Part shown: piece by piece, positions 1-9,765 of the stretch
Layout of the letters: every line of letters starts with the position of its first letter
Numbering within the stretch: the first letter of the stretch is position 1
Assembly: GCF_020085105.1 (NCBI RefSeq)
Contig: NC_058059.1
Coordinates: 24,049,042-24,113,041 of the forward strand
From: Siniperca chuatsi
Lineage: Eukaryota > Chordata > Actinopteri > Centrarchiformes > Sinipercidae
Reading direction: 5' to 3'
Length of the DNA: 64,000 nt
Made by a program: the position numbers and the translations under genes
Notes under the pieces: generated by a model
What the model saw: only the letters and a program-made list of their open reading frames with translations
Database searches by the model: none
What the model was told of the DNA's origin: nothing

Positions 1-155
1 AGTAGATCATTCTCACACACTCACACAGGCCTCGGGAGCAATTTGGGGTTCAGTGTCTTGCCCAAGGACACTTCAACATGTGGGTGAAGATCGAACTGCC
101 GACCTTCCGATTGGTGGACGAGCCGCTCTACCACTAAGCCACAGTTGCCCCTTGG
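1..155 (-). repeat. tRNA-derived SINE (3' part or full head)
   Basis: Read on the minus strand, 141-124 resembles a tRNA A box (TGGCTTAGTGGTAGAGCG) and about 99-89 a B box (GCAGTTCGATC), as in RNA polymerase III SINE promoters. A body follows with the stretch CCTTGGGCAAGACACTGAA, which recurs in many teleost SINEs. The element touches the window edge, so its full length is unknown. It is not a functional tRNA gene: there is no complete cloverleaf and the B box deviates. Confidence 0.7.
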
Positions 156-691
156 GTGATGGAGAAAACTAGTTTTAAAGGATGGAAAACCCAGTTAAGG
201 CAGCATTTTATTTGCGGAGCCATCAAAACAATGGCAGAGGCTAATGAAAATTGTCTAATGTAATCCAGGTAAACAATTCCCCGAGACACAGAACATTTGC
301 TAATTAAAGACAAAGTCCAGTTGAGGTTGATGGGAATGTGATTAGTCTGACAGGTACATGGTCACAGAAGTATTCGACAAATTTAAATTTTGACCTGGTA
401 GCTTAAAAAGGGCCTTTTTTGGAACTTTACATATGGACCTGAACTGAGCGCACAGCTGACAGCTGTAGAATTAAGGAGGTGGTTGAGTTAAAAGATCAAG
501 ACTGGTGGTACCAAACCAAAGCTTGTCCAAAGGTAGGAATAGTGTGCAAAATATAAGTTATCAAGCTAAAGTCAGCTGCTGCTATCGTAGAAAAGGTTTC
601 AGTCATAGTCATCTGGACACTCAGAATCAAGACGTTTCGGCTCCCATCCGGAAGTCATTCTCAATTGTGAAAATGGTCTGAGAACTCTGAG
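156..691. other. Non-coding, AT-rich, nothing recognised
   Basis: No open frame with recognisable protein similarity. Positions 633-680 carry a stretch (starting CGGCTCCCATCCGGAAGTC) that looks repeat-derived, but I cannot name the family. Confidence 0.4.
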
Positions 692-779
692 AAATTTAAG
701 CTACTTTGTGTTGCTTAAGCCCTGCCCTCAGGGAAGCAGCACAGAGTGTTGTTTAAGCAACACAGAGTAGCTTAAATTT
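692..779. repeat. Imperfect palindrome, 27-bp arms
   Basis: The arm at 692-718 and the arm at 753-779 are reverse complements with one mismatch in 27, separated by 34 nt. The loop holds a smaller CCTGCCCTCAGGG palindrome. It could be a MITE remnant or a cruciform-prone site; no target duplication is evident. Confidence 0.8.
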
Positions 780-816
780 TTTCTTAATTTCTTTTCTGAA
801 TTTGAACACAAAAGAT

Positions 817-938
817 ATACAATGGTGTGCAAAAGTGTTTGCCCCCTTCCTGATTTCTTATTTTTTTCTTAGTTTGTCGCACTTAAATGTTTCAGATCAT
901 CAAACAAATTTAAATATTAGTCAAAGATAACACAAGTA
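817..938 (+). mobile_element. Tc1-like DNA transposon, one terminus
   Basis: The sequence from ACAATGGTGTGCAAAAGTG through the AAATTTAAATATTAGTCAAAG segment matches, almost base for base, the reverse complement of the terminus at about 50242-50120. This is the end of a Tc1-like (DD34E) teleost element. The rest is missing: the adjoining gypsy-like repeat starts at 939, so insertion or recombination removed the transposase. Confidence 0.8.
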
Positions 939-1250
939 CTGTCGTAGGACTGGGTTTTAGGACCCAAACATAGAACACACGGGACAGAGCACGGTAAGTT
1001 GACCACAGTCTTTATTGATCAGATAGTAGGTGGGTAGTGAGAAGTTCGGCGTAGTTGATGGCCGCCTCGGGAACTTGACCGGGCCGGGGACGAAACTGGC
1101 GGTGTTCCGGATGAGACGAGGTTAGCCGGCTCAGGACTGACGAGTATAGAGGTGGTAGCTGAACTGACCAGGCAGTGGACTGGTGAAGCCGAATGTGTAG
1201 AGGAGTCTGGAGCGGTGATCACCGGCAGCGAACGTGTCTGAGGCAGAGGG
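939..1250 (-). repeat. LTR-like direct repeat, downstream copy (gypsy)
   Basis: This 312-bp unit is repeated at 1871-2182 in exact register (offset 932, no indels). On the minus strand it contains an AATAAAG polyadenylation-like signal near 1012-1018, and it bounds a gag fragment. That layout fits the 3' LTR of a Ty3/gypsy-type element in minus orientation. The unit may be only part of the full LTR. Confidence 0.75.
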
Positions 1251-1855
1251 AACGCCCTCATGAGCGCCTCCCCATTCCAGCCTGAGGCTGCGGCCAAGGT
1301 GTGGAATTCGGCTGTGTAGTCTGCGACGCTTCGGTTTCCCTGATGGATCCACAGTAGCCGCTTACCCGCGTTGCCTCCGTTGTCGGGATGGTCGAAAACT
1401 TTTCTCAGTCCGTCCAGAAATTCGGCCAGGGACATCAATGAGAGTGGTCGCCAGGCGTGTGTAGCCTCCGCCCAGGCTAGCGCTCTGCCTCTCAGTAATC
1501 CTACTATATAATTTACCTTTGACTGGTCCGAGGCGAAGGTGACAGGGCGCTGGCAAAAAACCAATGAGCATTGCAACAGGAAGCTCCCACATCCCGTGAC
1601 ATCACCAGAGAATGGAACTGGGGGTGTCGCCGGAGGTTCCGCCAAAGGCGAGGGTGACGCTGACGGGGCTGTGGTGGAAAGTTGGGCGGAGAGCTTGGAA
1701 ACTTGTTGAGCCAACTGAGTGAGCTGAGTAACCATGGCCTGATTACTCTCGGCGAGAGCCTGTATGAGTTGCTCATATTGGCCAAGACGAATTCCCTAGC
1801 TGGCAATCGTCTGCTGAAGCGGAACTGTTTCCGGGGTTGCGCCTGCTGGGTCCAT
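1251..1855 (-). pseudogene. Ty3/gypsy gag fragment
   Basis: The minus-strand frame begins MDPAGATPETVPLQ at 1855, 15 bp inside the flanking LTR-like repeat, and is interrupted by TAG at codon 20 (1798-1796). It then continues with a capsid-type region (VNYIVGLLRGRALAWAEA, then RLLWIHQGNRSVADYTAEF), the hallmark of fish gypsy and RTL-type Gag. It breaks after EALMRAF at the junction with the 939-1250 repeat. There is no zinc knuckle, protease, RT or integrase. This is an internally deleted, non-coding derivative. The family call is secure; the exact clade is not. Confidence 0.85.
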
Positions 1856-1870
1856 GCGGGCCAGATCGTT

Positions 1871-2182
1871 CTGTCGTAGGACCGGGTTTTAGGACCCAAA
1901 CGCAGAACACACGGGACAGAGCATGGTAAGTTGACCACAGTCTTTATTGATCAGATAGTAGGTGGGTAGTGAGAAATTCGGCGTAGTTGATGGCCGCCTC
2001 GGGAACTCGACCGGGCCGGGGACGAAACTGGCGGTGCTCCGGATGAGACGGGCTTAGCCGGCTCAGGAGTGACGAGTGTAGAGGTGGTAGCTGAACTGAC
2101 CAGGCGGTGGACTGGTGAAGCCGAATGTGTAGAGCGGTCTGGAGCGGTGATCACCGGCAGCGAAATTGTCTGAGGCAGAGGG
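1871..2182 (-). repeat. LTR-like direct repeat, upstream copy (gypsy)
   Basis: Second copy of the 939-1250 unit, about 95 percent identical by eye. In minus orientation it lies immediately 5' of the gag start, as expected for a 5' LTR. It shares the AATAAAG motif near 1944-1950. Confidence 0.75.
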
Positions 2183-2490
2183 AGATCAGAATTAACGAAA
2201 ATACTTTTTACTCGTAACTTACTGGAGGCCGTAGCGAACGTGGCGTACTCATGTACGGGGATGATCTGGCGTCTGTGGTGTGGAGGTGCCTGGTGCCAAT
2301 GTGGCCAAACAGCTGAAGAAGAAGTTCCACGGCGAAAAAAAGTACCAAAATACTTTCTGCCCTCATTTTCATAAAGAGCGTAGTTTAAACTATACTTACA
2401 CACAAGTTACTCAAGTTTGGAAGAAAAAGGAAAGTTAAAAGTTGGAAAAAGTAAGACGACGAGACGGCAACGGGCAGCATGCGGGCTGGT
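2183..2490. other. Unassigned sequence between elements
   Basis: No gene recognised. A minus-strand open frame crosses it from the LTR-like unit but has no domain resemblance. Confidence 0.4.
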
Positions 2491-2493
2491 GAA

Positions 2494-2549
2494 TGCGCAC
2501 ACATATACATACATACATATACATCCATACACACATATACATACATGAA
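2494..2549. repeat. (ATAC/CATA)n microsatellite
   Basis: Imperfect ACATATACATACATAC-type array directly beside the 3' end of the minus-strand LINE. It could be that LINE's tail repeat. Confidence 0.8.
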
Positions 2550-2559
2550 CATAAAAAAA

Positions 2560-3264
2560 ACCAAAAAAAACTTTGTCCAGTGGGTGGTCTCATCCTTCGA
2601 GCTCGGGTCCTCTACCAGAGGCCTGGGAGCTTGAGGGTTCTGCGCAGTATCTTTGCTGTTCCTAGTACTGCACTTTTCTGGACCGAGATGTCTGGTGTTC
2701 TTCCAGGGATCTGCTGTAGCCACTCCTCCAGTTTGGGGGTCACTGCCCCGAGTGCTCCGATGACCACGGGCACCACTGTCGTCTTCACCTTCCAAGCCTT
2801 CTCCAGCTCTTCTCTGAGCCCTTGGTATTTCTCTAGTTTCTCATGTTCCTTTTTCCTGATGTTGCCATCACTTGGTATTGCCACGTCAACCACAACGGCT
2901 TTCCTCTGCTGTTTGTCCACCACCACGATGTCTGGTTGGTTCGCCATTACCAGTCTGAATCTGGAAGTCCCACAGGATCTTGGCTTGGTCGTTCTCTACC
3001 ACCTTTGGAGGTGTTTCCCACTTTGACCTCGGCATTTCCAGTCCATACTCCGTGCAGATGTTCCTCTACACTATGCCAGCCACTTGGTTATGGCGTTCCA
3101 TGAATGCTTTCCCTGCTCCTGTGCAGCCATGATGAGTGCCTCTCTGCTGTCCTTCAGTCCGGCCCGCTCTAGCCATTGGTAGGATTTCTTGATATCAGCC
3201 ACTTCAGTTATGCTCCGGTGATACATCCCATGTAGGAGTTTGTCCTCCCATGATGGTCCCTCCT
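2560..3264 (-). pseudogene. LINE ORF C-terminal endonuclease region (R2/R4-type)
   Basis: Minus strand. The frame with QPDIVVVDKQQRKAVVVDVA and a following KYQGL motif, ending LPGLW and stop at 2612, is the restriction-enzyme-like endonuclease tail of site-biased LINEs (R2/R4/Dong/Rex6 group). The conserved PD...DV core is present. The upstream part, which should hold a CCHC finger, is collapsed: after MAAQEQ the sequence jumps to the segment following the finger, with an in-frame stop and a frameshift. It is therefore inactive. Confidence 0.8.
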
Positions 3265-4765
3265 CTAGCACCTCTTCCTCTGTTCCCCATTGCCTGAGAC
3301 ATTCACTGAGCACGTCATCTGTTGGGGCCTTATCTTTGATGTACTCTTGGATGTTTCATCCTGGATAGTGGCTCTCACACTCACTAGTCCACAGCCGCCT
3401 TCCTTACGGCTAGTGTACAGTCTCAGGGTGCTGGATTTGGGATGGAACCCTCCATGCATGGTGAGGAGCTTTCGTGTCTTAATGTCTGTGGTCTGTATCT
3501 CTTCCTTTGGCCACCTTATTATTCCCGCAGGGTATCTGATCACTGGCAGGGCGTAGCTGTTTATTGCCTGGGCCTTGTTCTTGCCATTGATTTGACTTCT
3601 TAGGACTTGCTTTACTGGTTGGAGGTATTTGGCAGTTGCTGTTTTCCTTGTTACCTCTTCGAGGTTGCCATTTGCTTGTGGTATTCCAAGGTACTTGTAA
3701 CCATCCTCAATGTCTGCTATTGTTCCTTCTGGGAGTGAGACCCCTTCTGTGTGGACTACCTTCCCTCTCTTCGTCACCATTCAACTGCACTTCTCAAGCC
3801 CGAATGACATCTCATTGTCAGAGCTGTAGATCCTGGTGGTGTGGATCAGTGAGTCGATGTCCCGCTCGCTCTTAGCATATAGCTTGATGTCATCCATGTA
3901 GAGGAGGTGACTGATGGTGGTCCCATTCCTGAGGTATCCTCGGTATCCATAGCCAGTCTTGTTGATTATTTGGCTGAGGGGGTTCAGACCTATGCAGAAC
4001 AGCAGTGGGGACAGAGCATCTCCTTGGTATATGCCACATTTGATGGATACTTGTGCAAATGGCTTGGTGTGTCGGGTTCTGCAGTCTTGGGCGACTGTTC
4101 GGTCAACCAGGAGTTGGTGTTTAGCTCCTCTGGTTCCTTTGCTGATGCCCTTCTGTGCTTTGCTCATGTATTGATCCATGTGCTCACTTATCTTATCCGC
4201 GATGATGCCTGACATGAGCTTCCATGTTGTGGAGAGACAGGTTATTGGCCGATAGTTGGACTGTACCCTCTGAGGGATCCTTCAGGATCAGGATTGTACG
4301 CCCTTCGGTAAGCCATTCAGGGTGCGTCCCATCCCTTAGCAGCTGGTTCATTTGTGCTGCTAGGCGCTCGTGGAGTGCAGTGAGCTTCTTTAGCCAGTAG
4401 GTGTGGATCCTGTCAGGGCCCGGTGCTGTCCTGTTTTTCATACCTGAGACTCTTTCTTGGATGTCTGCCGCTGTGATGGTGATTGGATTCTGTTCAGGGA
4501 GGTTGCTGTGGTCCTCTCTCAGAGCCACCAGCCACTGTCCATCGCTGTTGTGTGATGCCTCCCTCTCCCATATACTTTTCCAGTACTGTTCAGTTTCCAG
4601 CCTTGGTGGGTCTGCTCTGCTGTTATTACCCTGCCATTGAGCATACACTTTCGCAGGTTGAGTTGCGAACAGCCGGTTTATTCTTCTGGCTTCATTATCT
4701 CTCGTGTACCTCTTTAGGCATCTGGCCAAGGCTTGCAGCCTTTGTTTGGCAGTCTCGAGTGCTTC
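3265..4765 (-). pseudogene. LINE reverse transcriptase region (R2/R4-type)
   Basis: Minus-strand frames shifted against each other carry RT blocks in order from 4729 to 3265: RTAPGPDRIHTYWLKKL, then GIIADKISEHMDQ, the catalytic LLYMDDIKLYAKS, GYKYLGIPQANGN, and the thumb region ending LRLYTSRKEGGCGLVSVRA. The active-site DD is intact, but at least three frameshifts separate the blocks, and the finger/palm segment between the 4193-4729 and 3781-4215 frames is shortened. The element is 5'-truncated near 4765, which is typical of target-primed retrotransposition. The large plus-strand ORFs here are shadows. Confidence 0.87.
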
Positions 4766-4942
4766 AGGTATGAAAATTGTATAAAATCGTTGTCGGACAA
4801 ATTACTATATTTTATCATTAGATCATCATAACATAACTCTTTATCCATATAGTAAAGTAAAAAATAAATAATGTTGACCACACACAGTAGAACACACATC
4901 TTGTACTTGTTTTACAGAATGTTGCATGTTCAACAATTTATA

Positions 4943-5200
4943 TTAAGAAATACAGAAAATGATTCTATAAAATGTAGGGGGGTTCCCAAAACTGTCAAAG
5001 AATGAGCCCATACCCTGCTTATTAATATAAATAGCGACCCAATGCCGACCACTCAAGTAAGAGGGATCTGTATTTATCACTAGCATAGCAGGTCTCTTTT
5101 TAATAACTGTTTTAGGAAGTTGATCGCTGGCAAATACCCCTAGAAAGAGGCTTTGTTTTACCAACTTATCAAGAATTTCCGACAATACTGTTGAATTCAT
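4943..5200 (-). pseudogene. Polinton adenain-like cysteine protease, truncated
   Basis: The 85-residue frame contains GRHWVAIYINKQG followed by FFDSFGNPP, the His and Asp/Asn blocks of the Ulp1/adenain protease fold used for capsid maturation. The frame stops soon after NPP, before the catalytic Cys block, so the protein is truncated. N-terminal residues LFLGVFASDQLP also fit the family. The Met at 5200 lies just downstream of the capsid-like remnant. Confidence 0.82.
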
Positions 5201-5204
5201 ATTA

Positions 5205-5835
5205 CAGTCATTTAAATTTATAAAGTCAATGAGAACTTGACGTCTTGAGAATATCTCAATTACAGAATCAAATGTAGCATAAATAACAGCATTTATTGTT
5301 CACTGAAGAGGATTTCTAAAATGAGCCTCTAATCTGACATTACTATTTTTTTATGAGATGTGAGCCTTCGTCAGACAAACAAAACAAACTATATTCTCTA
5401 CAAAATTCGTCACAGGTTATGGATACAGCATTGTTTTTAAGATACTTTCCAGTTGTTGAATATGATTGATGGTATTTTCTAATGGCGTTACTCCTAGCAA
5501 AATTAGGTTAAAAAGGCTTTTTGGGTATTGCTGTCCATCAACATAAACATAAAAACTATCAGTTACTAAATGTAAAACTACCTGTAAACACTTTGATCTA
5601 CAAATCCAACGACAATAATTTTTGGTATTTGACCCAAGAATATATTTTCTTGATTACAAACCCGAGTGCCTGTGCTAACATTTTTGAGACTGACTCTGTC
5701 GATAGGGTATTTCACATTACTGTGCATTAGAGCCATGGCATGAGCTAGTTCAACAGCAGGAGATACTGTGACCTTCTTTACAAACAGGCTTGCTGACATA
5801 ATATTAACTAGAAAGTCATCTACAGGGTTGCGCAT
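5205..5835 (-). pseudogene. Polinton capsid-like protein C-terminal remnant
   Basis: Minus-strand frames with MRNPVDDFLVNIMSASLF, PKIIVVGFVDQSVYR and, in another frame downstream, a FYVYVDGQQYP block. These match the conserved C-terminal half of the F54H12.2-like protein, regarded as the Polinton major capsid protein. There are several frameshifts and stops (for example right after SVYR), and the middle is shortened. Assignment rests on recalled motif order. Confidence 0.65.
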
Positions 5836-6050
5836 TAAACAAAATTAGTTTTTAGCTCTTATAAATTTGATCTTAAGATCAACACCATTTATCATTAACT
5901 TGTCCTGAAAAAACAAATCAGAATGTAAAGGAGCAATTAACTCTTTTATCTAAAACATCTTTAAACGCTGCTGAGACACGTCTACCAAATTTATTTTGCA
6001 AGCACCGAACCCATGAGTATTTTTAAAACAAGTCTATATGTATGTATATG

Positions 6051-6386
6051 TTAATAAATAACCCCCATCGTTTCCTGAAGGATAAGCTGACATCCACTAG
6101 ATCTAGCTGGAACTGCCAGTCTATAGTATTCACTAACACTATTTCTCTTAAAATGCACTGGAGCTGTTTTGTGAAGAGTATAAGCATCTTGTTTTAAGAG
6201 CCAGTTATCTATATCAAAGTCTGCACAGCGAATACCTGTACTGTCAAATAGAGTGTTATTAAATTTTTGTGCAATTTCCAACAACTTCCATGACCATATA
6301 TGGGTTTTTTCTACTGGTGGTAGGGGGCCTTGGGAGCCAAATGGCTCCTTCATCCAACACACACACACACACGTACGCAGGTGCAC
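6051..6386 (-). pseudogene. Polinton integrase N-terminal fragment
   Basis: The frame includes FDIDNWLLKQDAYTLHK, the region preceding the RVE core in Polinton integrases. A frame change then leads into a block with a Q-x-D-L-V-D-type first catalytic Asp near 6110-6080. The remainder of the DDE core is absent. The N-terminal extension to 6386 is partly CA-repeat translation and not real. Confidence 0.7.
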
Positions 6387-6704
6387 ATGGAAAAAGGTGT
6401 CTTATTTTCTTCTTTAACTTTTTTAATTTCCTTTTACACTTTGTCTGAATGATGTATAAAGTAATTTAGGAAGGAAACACAAACATGAAGGTTGTTGCCT
6501 CCTCGGATATTTTCCCGTTCTGAGCTGTACTCTGATGAAGCCGAACTGTCAGTTTCTGTTCTAAGGTTGCAGATTCAGTGCCATTCAACACCGCCATCCT
6601 GCAGTCTGTATGATAGTATGAGGTAATTGTGATATTTATGTCACCATCTACGTGAGTCCTTTGTGATTCTTTGCGCCCTCAAGAGAATGTTCTGTTGCAA
6701 TTTG
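6341..6704. other. Non-coding, with short (CA)n at 6355-6372
   Basis: Apart from the CA microsatellite I see nothing identifiable. Confidence 0.4.
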
Positions 6705-7395
6705 TCAAGCAGGGAACAGGGAACACACGGGAATAGGAGCCAAAAGCAGACTAGGAGGCAGAGCAGGTGCAGATAAATGATTTATTAAATAAAAGGGCTT
6801 ACATGTGTTGTCAGTGGTTGAAATCAGAAAGGCAGTCCAACAGAAGCAAAAAAGTCCAAGGGGTTAAGCAACAATCCAAAATTTTCAAAAGCAAGGTCCA
6901 AAACAGAGTAAATCCAACAAACTGGGAAACAAAGGCCAGAACGCTTGACAAGTAGACAATGACAAACTGACCAAGAACAAAGGAAGCACACAGACTTAAA
7001 TACACTCAGGTGAAGGGAGATAACGAGACAAAGGTGAAACTGATCGGGGCGGAGCAAACGAAGACAGGCAGTAAAACTACCAGACACATGAGGGGAAAAG
7101 AGCATTTCAAAATAAAACAGGAAATAACTACACTACAAGCCTCATCTAAACCTGACCTCTGTTACCTAAAACTCATTACCTGCCTGTTTTTGAGCCTTGC
7201 CAGATCTTTTTGGAATTTGGATTTTCTGCCTGCCTCTTTGGAATTGTTTGCCTGTTTGGACTGCCAAAGGTTTTGACCCTTGCCTGCCTCATGTTTCTGT
7301 AAGCTTTTGTACCTTTATCTAGTCAATAAGTCCCTGAACTTTATCAGTCTGCTTGTTTTATCTGCATTTGGGCCCCATCCTTGTTGCCTGTATTC
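6705..7395. repeat. LTR-like dispersed repeat
   Basis: It begins near AAGCAGGGAACAGGGAACAC, which is shared with about 10706. Its centre (6770-7060: tracts such as ACTCAGGTGAAGGGAGATAAC) is shared with the repeat at 11470-11805. It ends with AGTCAATAAGTCCCTGAA and CATTTGGGCCCCATCCTTG, resembling the polyadenylation/U5 end of fish LTR elements. No coding region. The class, solo LTR or non-autonomous DNA element, is unresolved. Confidence 0.5.
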
Positions 7396-7425
7396 ACTGG
7401 TTGTGACACAAACAGGAGTCCTTAC

Positions 7426-7540
7426 CAGACCGTAGGCTGTACTCCTCTTTCTTTCCTCCGTGACATCAGCAACATAGGCGAAGATGACCGAGAAGGTGAC
7501 AGAGAAAGCTCCAGACATGGAGATCATGGCAAAATACCAC
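7426..7540 (-). CDS. mfsd14b: mfsd14b exon 5
   Basis: Acceptor CTCGTCCCGCAG before 7540 and donor CTG|GTAAGG after 7426. 115 nt: one base completing the split Trp codon, then 38 codons, WYFAMISMSGAFSVTFSV through VADVTEERKRSTAYGL. This is the transmembrane segment and following loop of the MFSD14/HIAT family. The next exon expected in the family (SATFAAS...) is not found between here and position 1, so the gene continues beyond the left edge. Confidence 0.93.
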
Positions 7541-7639
7541 CTGCGGGACGAGCAGGTGTGAGGAAAAACTTAACAGTTTCAGGCAGACAGTGTTTTTTAG
7601 TATTTTGAATGTAAAAAAGAATTTGTACTTCTGTAACTG

Positions 7640-7990
7640 TCCTGTGAATGACTTAAAGCTCCAAATGAGGATTGACTTTTCTGATGCATATTGGAGGACC
7701 CAGCTAGTAGTTAATCTAAAGCTTGATCAATTAGCTCATAATAATCACTGTACAAAGTCAAACAATGTGGAAAATATGATGGAAATATGGCATCTATGTT
7801 TATTTCATGTATTAATCAGAGGAAGATTACAGTCTCATCGCGCCACACAGATCTGATGTTTTAGTCTGCCTCCATTTTTCGTCTCTTTAGTGGAGCAGAA
7901 GATTGAGTGATGTTTAAGTCCCATGCTTCATGTACATCATGATATTTGTTACGTCTGCTTCCATTGCACTTTTTTTTATTCAATACACCA
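7640..7990. repeat. Dispersed repeat family X, copy A
   Basis: The tracts ATGATGGAAATATGGC, TTTCATGTATTAAT and CCACACAGATCTGATGTTTT are shared with copies at about 20195-20430 and 61870-62290. The family is not recognised. The copy at 20 kb shows GTTTCCATCCAC / GTGGATGGAA inverted ends, so a MITE is likely. Confidence 0.6.
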
Positions 7991-8084
7991 ACTTTTCCAC
8001 CTCAGCCATGTAAAAACTTTTTTGAGGTACTTTGACCTTTTTTCGAATTTCCAAAAAATACATGGTTTTCCCATGTGGAAGAAC

Positions 8085-8340
8085 TTGACTGGCCTGCACA
8101 AAGCCCTAACCTCAACCCCATCTAACACCTTTGGGATGAACTGAAACACCAACGGTGAGCCAGGCCTTCTCATCTAACATCAAGTTTTCAACCTCATTAA
8201 TGCTCTTGTGGCTGTATGGGAGCAAATCTTTACAGCCAGGTTCTGACATGTGAAGGAGAGCCTTCCCAAGAGTGGAGGCTGATCAAGTATCATATATGGC
8301 TGTAATATTCAATGTAATATTTTGGCCATATAGTGTGCAT
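8085..8340 (+). mobile_element. Tc1-like transposon, 3' end with transposase C-terminus
   Basis: Plus strand. Across frames, remnants correspond to the end of a Tc1 transposase: a D-W-P-x-Q-S-P-x-L-N-P-I block at about 8085-8115 that holds the final acidic position in living copies, then LWDELKH and ALVAVWEQ. The sequence ends with TATTTTGGCCATATAGTGTGC, a typical terminal inverted repeat. Stops and frame breaks throughout. It lies in mfsd14b intron 4, the 923-bp intron. Confidence 0.82.
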
Positions 8341-8463
8341 GTTGAAAAAGGTCCGCTTCATTGAAACTGGAATCACTCTGATGTCACAGTTTATGGCCAC
8401 AACATAACCCAGGTGACTCGCCACTCAACTGTACTGGTATGACATTAACAACAGTGAGTCCTA

Positions 8464-8591
8464 CCAGGGGCTGAGCCTCATCAGAGGGATCGGGGCGCAG
8501 GTGAAGAAAACGGTGACCAACAGGAAGGACCGTCTGCCCCACACATCCGACAATGCACCAATCAGAGGAGCAGACATGAATGACAGCAGAC
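8464..8591 (-). CDS. mfsd14b: mfsd14b exon 4
   Basis: 128 nt, starting after acceptor TTGTCAAG at 8591 and ending CCCTG|GTAGGA at 8464. Encodes GLLSFMSAPLIGALSDVWGR, then RSFLLVTVFFTCAPIPLMRLSP plus two bases of the split Trp. GALSDVWGRR is the major facilitator signature (G-x-L-S-D-x-x-G-R-R) between TM2 and TM3. Donor and phase fit exon 5 exactly. Confidence 0.94.
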
Positions 8592-8867
8592 CCTTGACAA
8601 GAAGAGTCAGAGTCAGTGACATCATAAACAACCCTTGCTAATGGAAGCGAAACAGTGAAATATATTTTTGTTGTTTTGTCTTATATTAAACAAGATTCCA
8701 CATTGATTAATCTTTTAAACATAAGTAAGATAAGTTTACTAGTCATAGTTAGTACCTCTCAGCCTTTGAAAAGCCTGACCCATGCTAGGGACTAATGTTA
8801 ATGTCTCTTTTAAAATGTATCAATATCTGTAGTATGAGTCTCAAAACTGAAGTGTTAAAGTTCTTAC

Positions 8868-8930
8868 CTTCACGCCCTGAATGAGTCCGTTCATCAGGAA
8901 TGTGTGCTGGGGAAATGTTTCATGTAAAAC
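8868..8930 (-). CDS. mfsd14b: mfsd14b exon 3
   Basis: 63 nt, acceptor CTCTTTGTAG before 8930, donor GTGAAG|GTAAGA after 8868, phase 0 on both sides. Encodes VLHETFPQHTFLMNGLIQGVK, the loop and start of TM2; as far as I recall it is identical to human MFSD14B rather than MFSD14A, which supports the paralogue call. Confidence 0.94.
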
Positions 8931-9388
8931 CTACAAAGAGAGGCACAACACCAACATTTATAAAACCTACACAGATTTCAGTTTCAGCAAAAAAATTGTT
9001 TGTGGAGCAAGATCCAAACTATATCGGTGTTTGAAGAGCAACTTAACACGATGTTTTAGCTTGAGCACATCCCCTTCAATTATTCAAAAATACATTTAAA
9101 TCCAGCGTGAACCTGCCACCACCCCCTGTGGTTACCCCATGCTCCAGCAACTGTGTTAGTCCCCGTCTACACTGGACATATTTCAGTTATCGGTCTCAGT
9201 TTTAATCAGTAGCTCTCTACAGTGTAACAGCAAATGTCCTCGCACGTAACTGCGACCCGACTCTTGATGTCTTGAGTTCATTTCAAATTAAAACTCCATA
9301 CTAAAAAAGGTACCTATGTAACTACAGTTCAATGTATTCTGGATCACTGCCAGAGATGGTATGTAATACCTGGATTTCTATGGAAGTT
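8931..9388. other. mfsd14b intron 2 sequence, nothing recognised
   Basis: No coding signal. Moderately AT-rich. Confidence 0.4.
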
Positions 9389-9765
9389 TTTATTGGACTT
9401 TAATAGTTGTAACCCACAGAAGAAAACAAATTTGTACCATGATCCACAAATATCTCACTATCCTCAAATACGTATTTTTTTTATTTGTGTTGTGTATGTT
9501 GTGTATACATATTTTAATTTTCCATAGAAATTTTATGTTTTATGTAAAGTCATATTTATGCATTTGTGGATCCATTTGTACATGTATAATGGGTTTTGCA
9601 CATTTGTGGATCGTTTCCTTTCGGTTTATGGGCCACAAGACATTTGTGACTTTGTAGATTCTTGTGAAATTCGTACAGCAACAGATCTGAAGAAAAAAAA
9701 AAAAAAATCCACAAATGTGAAGTGCAGTTACTAGCTACACCAGCAGGTGGCGATGTTCCTTCACG
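9389..9765 (+). repeat. ATTTGTGGAT-rich repeat, forward copy
   Basis: Starts TTTTTATTGGACTTTAATAG and ends near CCAGCAGGTGGCGATG. The motif ATCCACAAAT/ATTTGTGGAT recurs internally (about 9441, 9562, 9602, 9708). A related copy lies in reverse orientation at 12065-12516. No open frame of note and no target duplication seen. It behaves like a non-autonomous element. Confidence 0.75.

Larger units (their letters stand above)
4770..6340 (-). mobile_element. Polinton/Maverick fragment
   Basis: AT-rich block with three minus-strand gene remnants typical of Polintons, in transcription order: integrase (about 6330-6060), a capsid-like protein (5835-5205) and an adenain-like cysteine protease (5200-4943). 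No polymerase B, ATPase or terminal inverted repeats are seen, so only an internal slice survives. Polintons are large self-synthesising, virus-related DNA transposons. Each remnant contains frameshifts. Confidence 0.8.

Noticed and set aside
1..155. tRNA-like sequence as a functional tRNA gene
   Set aside because: The A/B box-like signals are part of a SINE head; the B box is degenerate and no full cloverleaf can be drawn.
2493..3026. Plus-strand 177-codon open frame
   Set aside because: Shadow of the minus-strand LINE endonuclease plus microsatellite translation.
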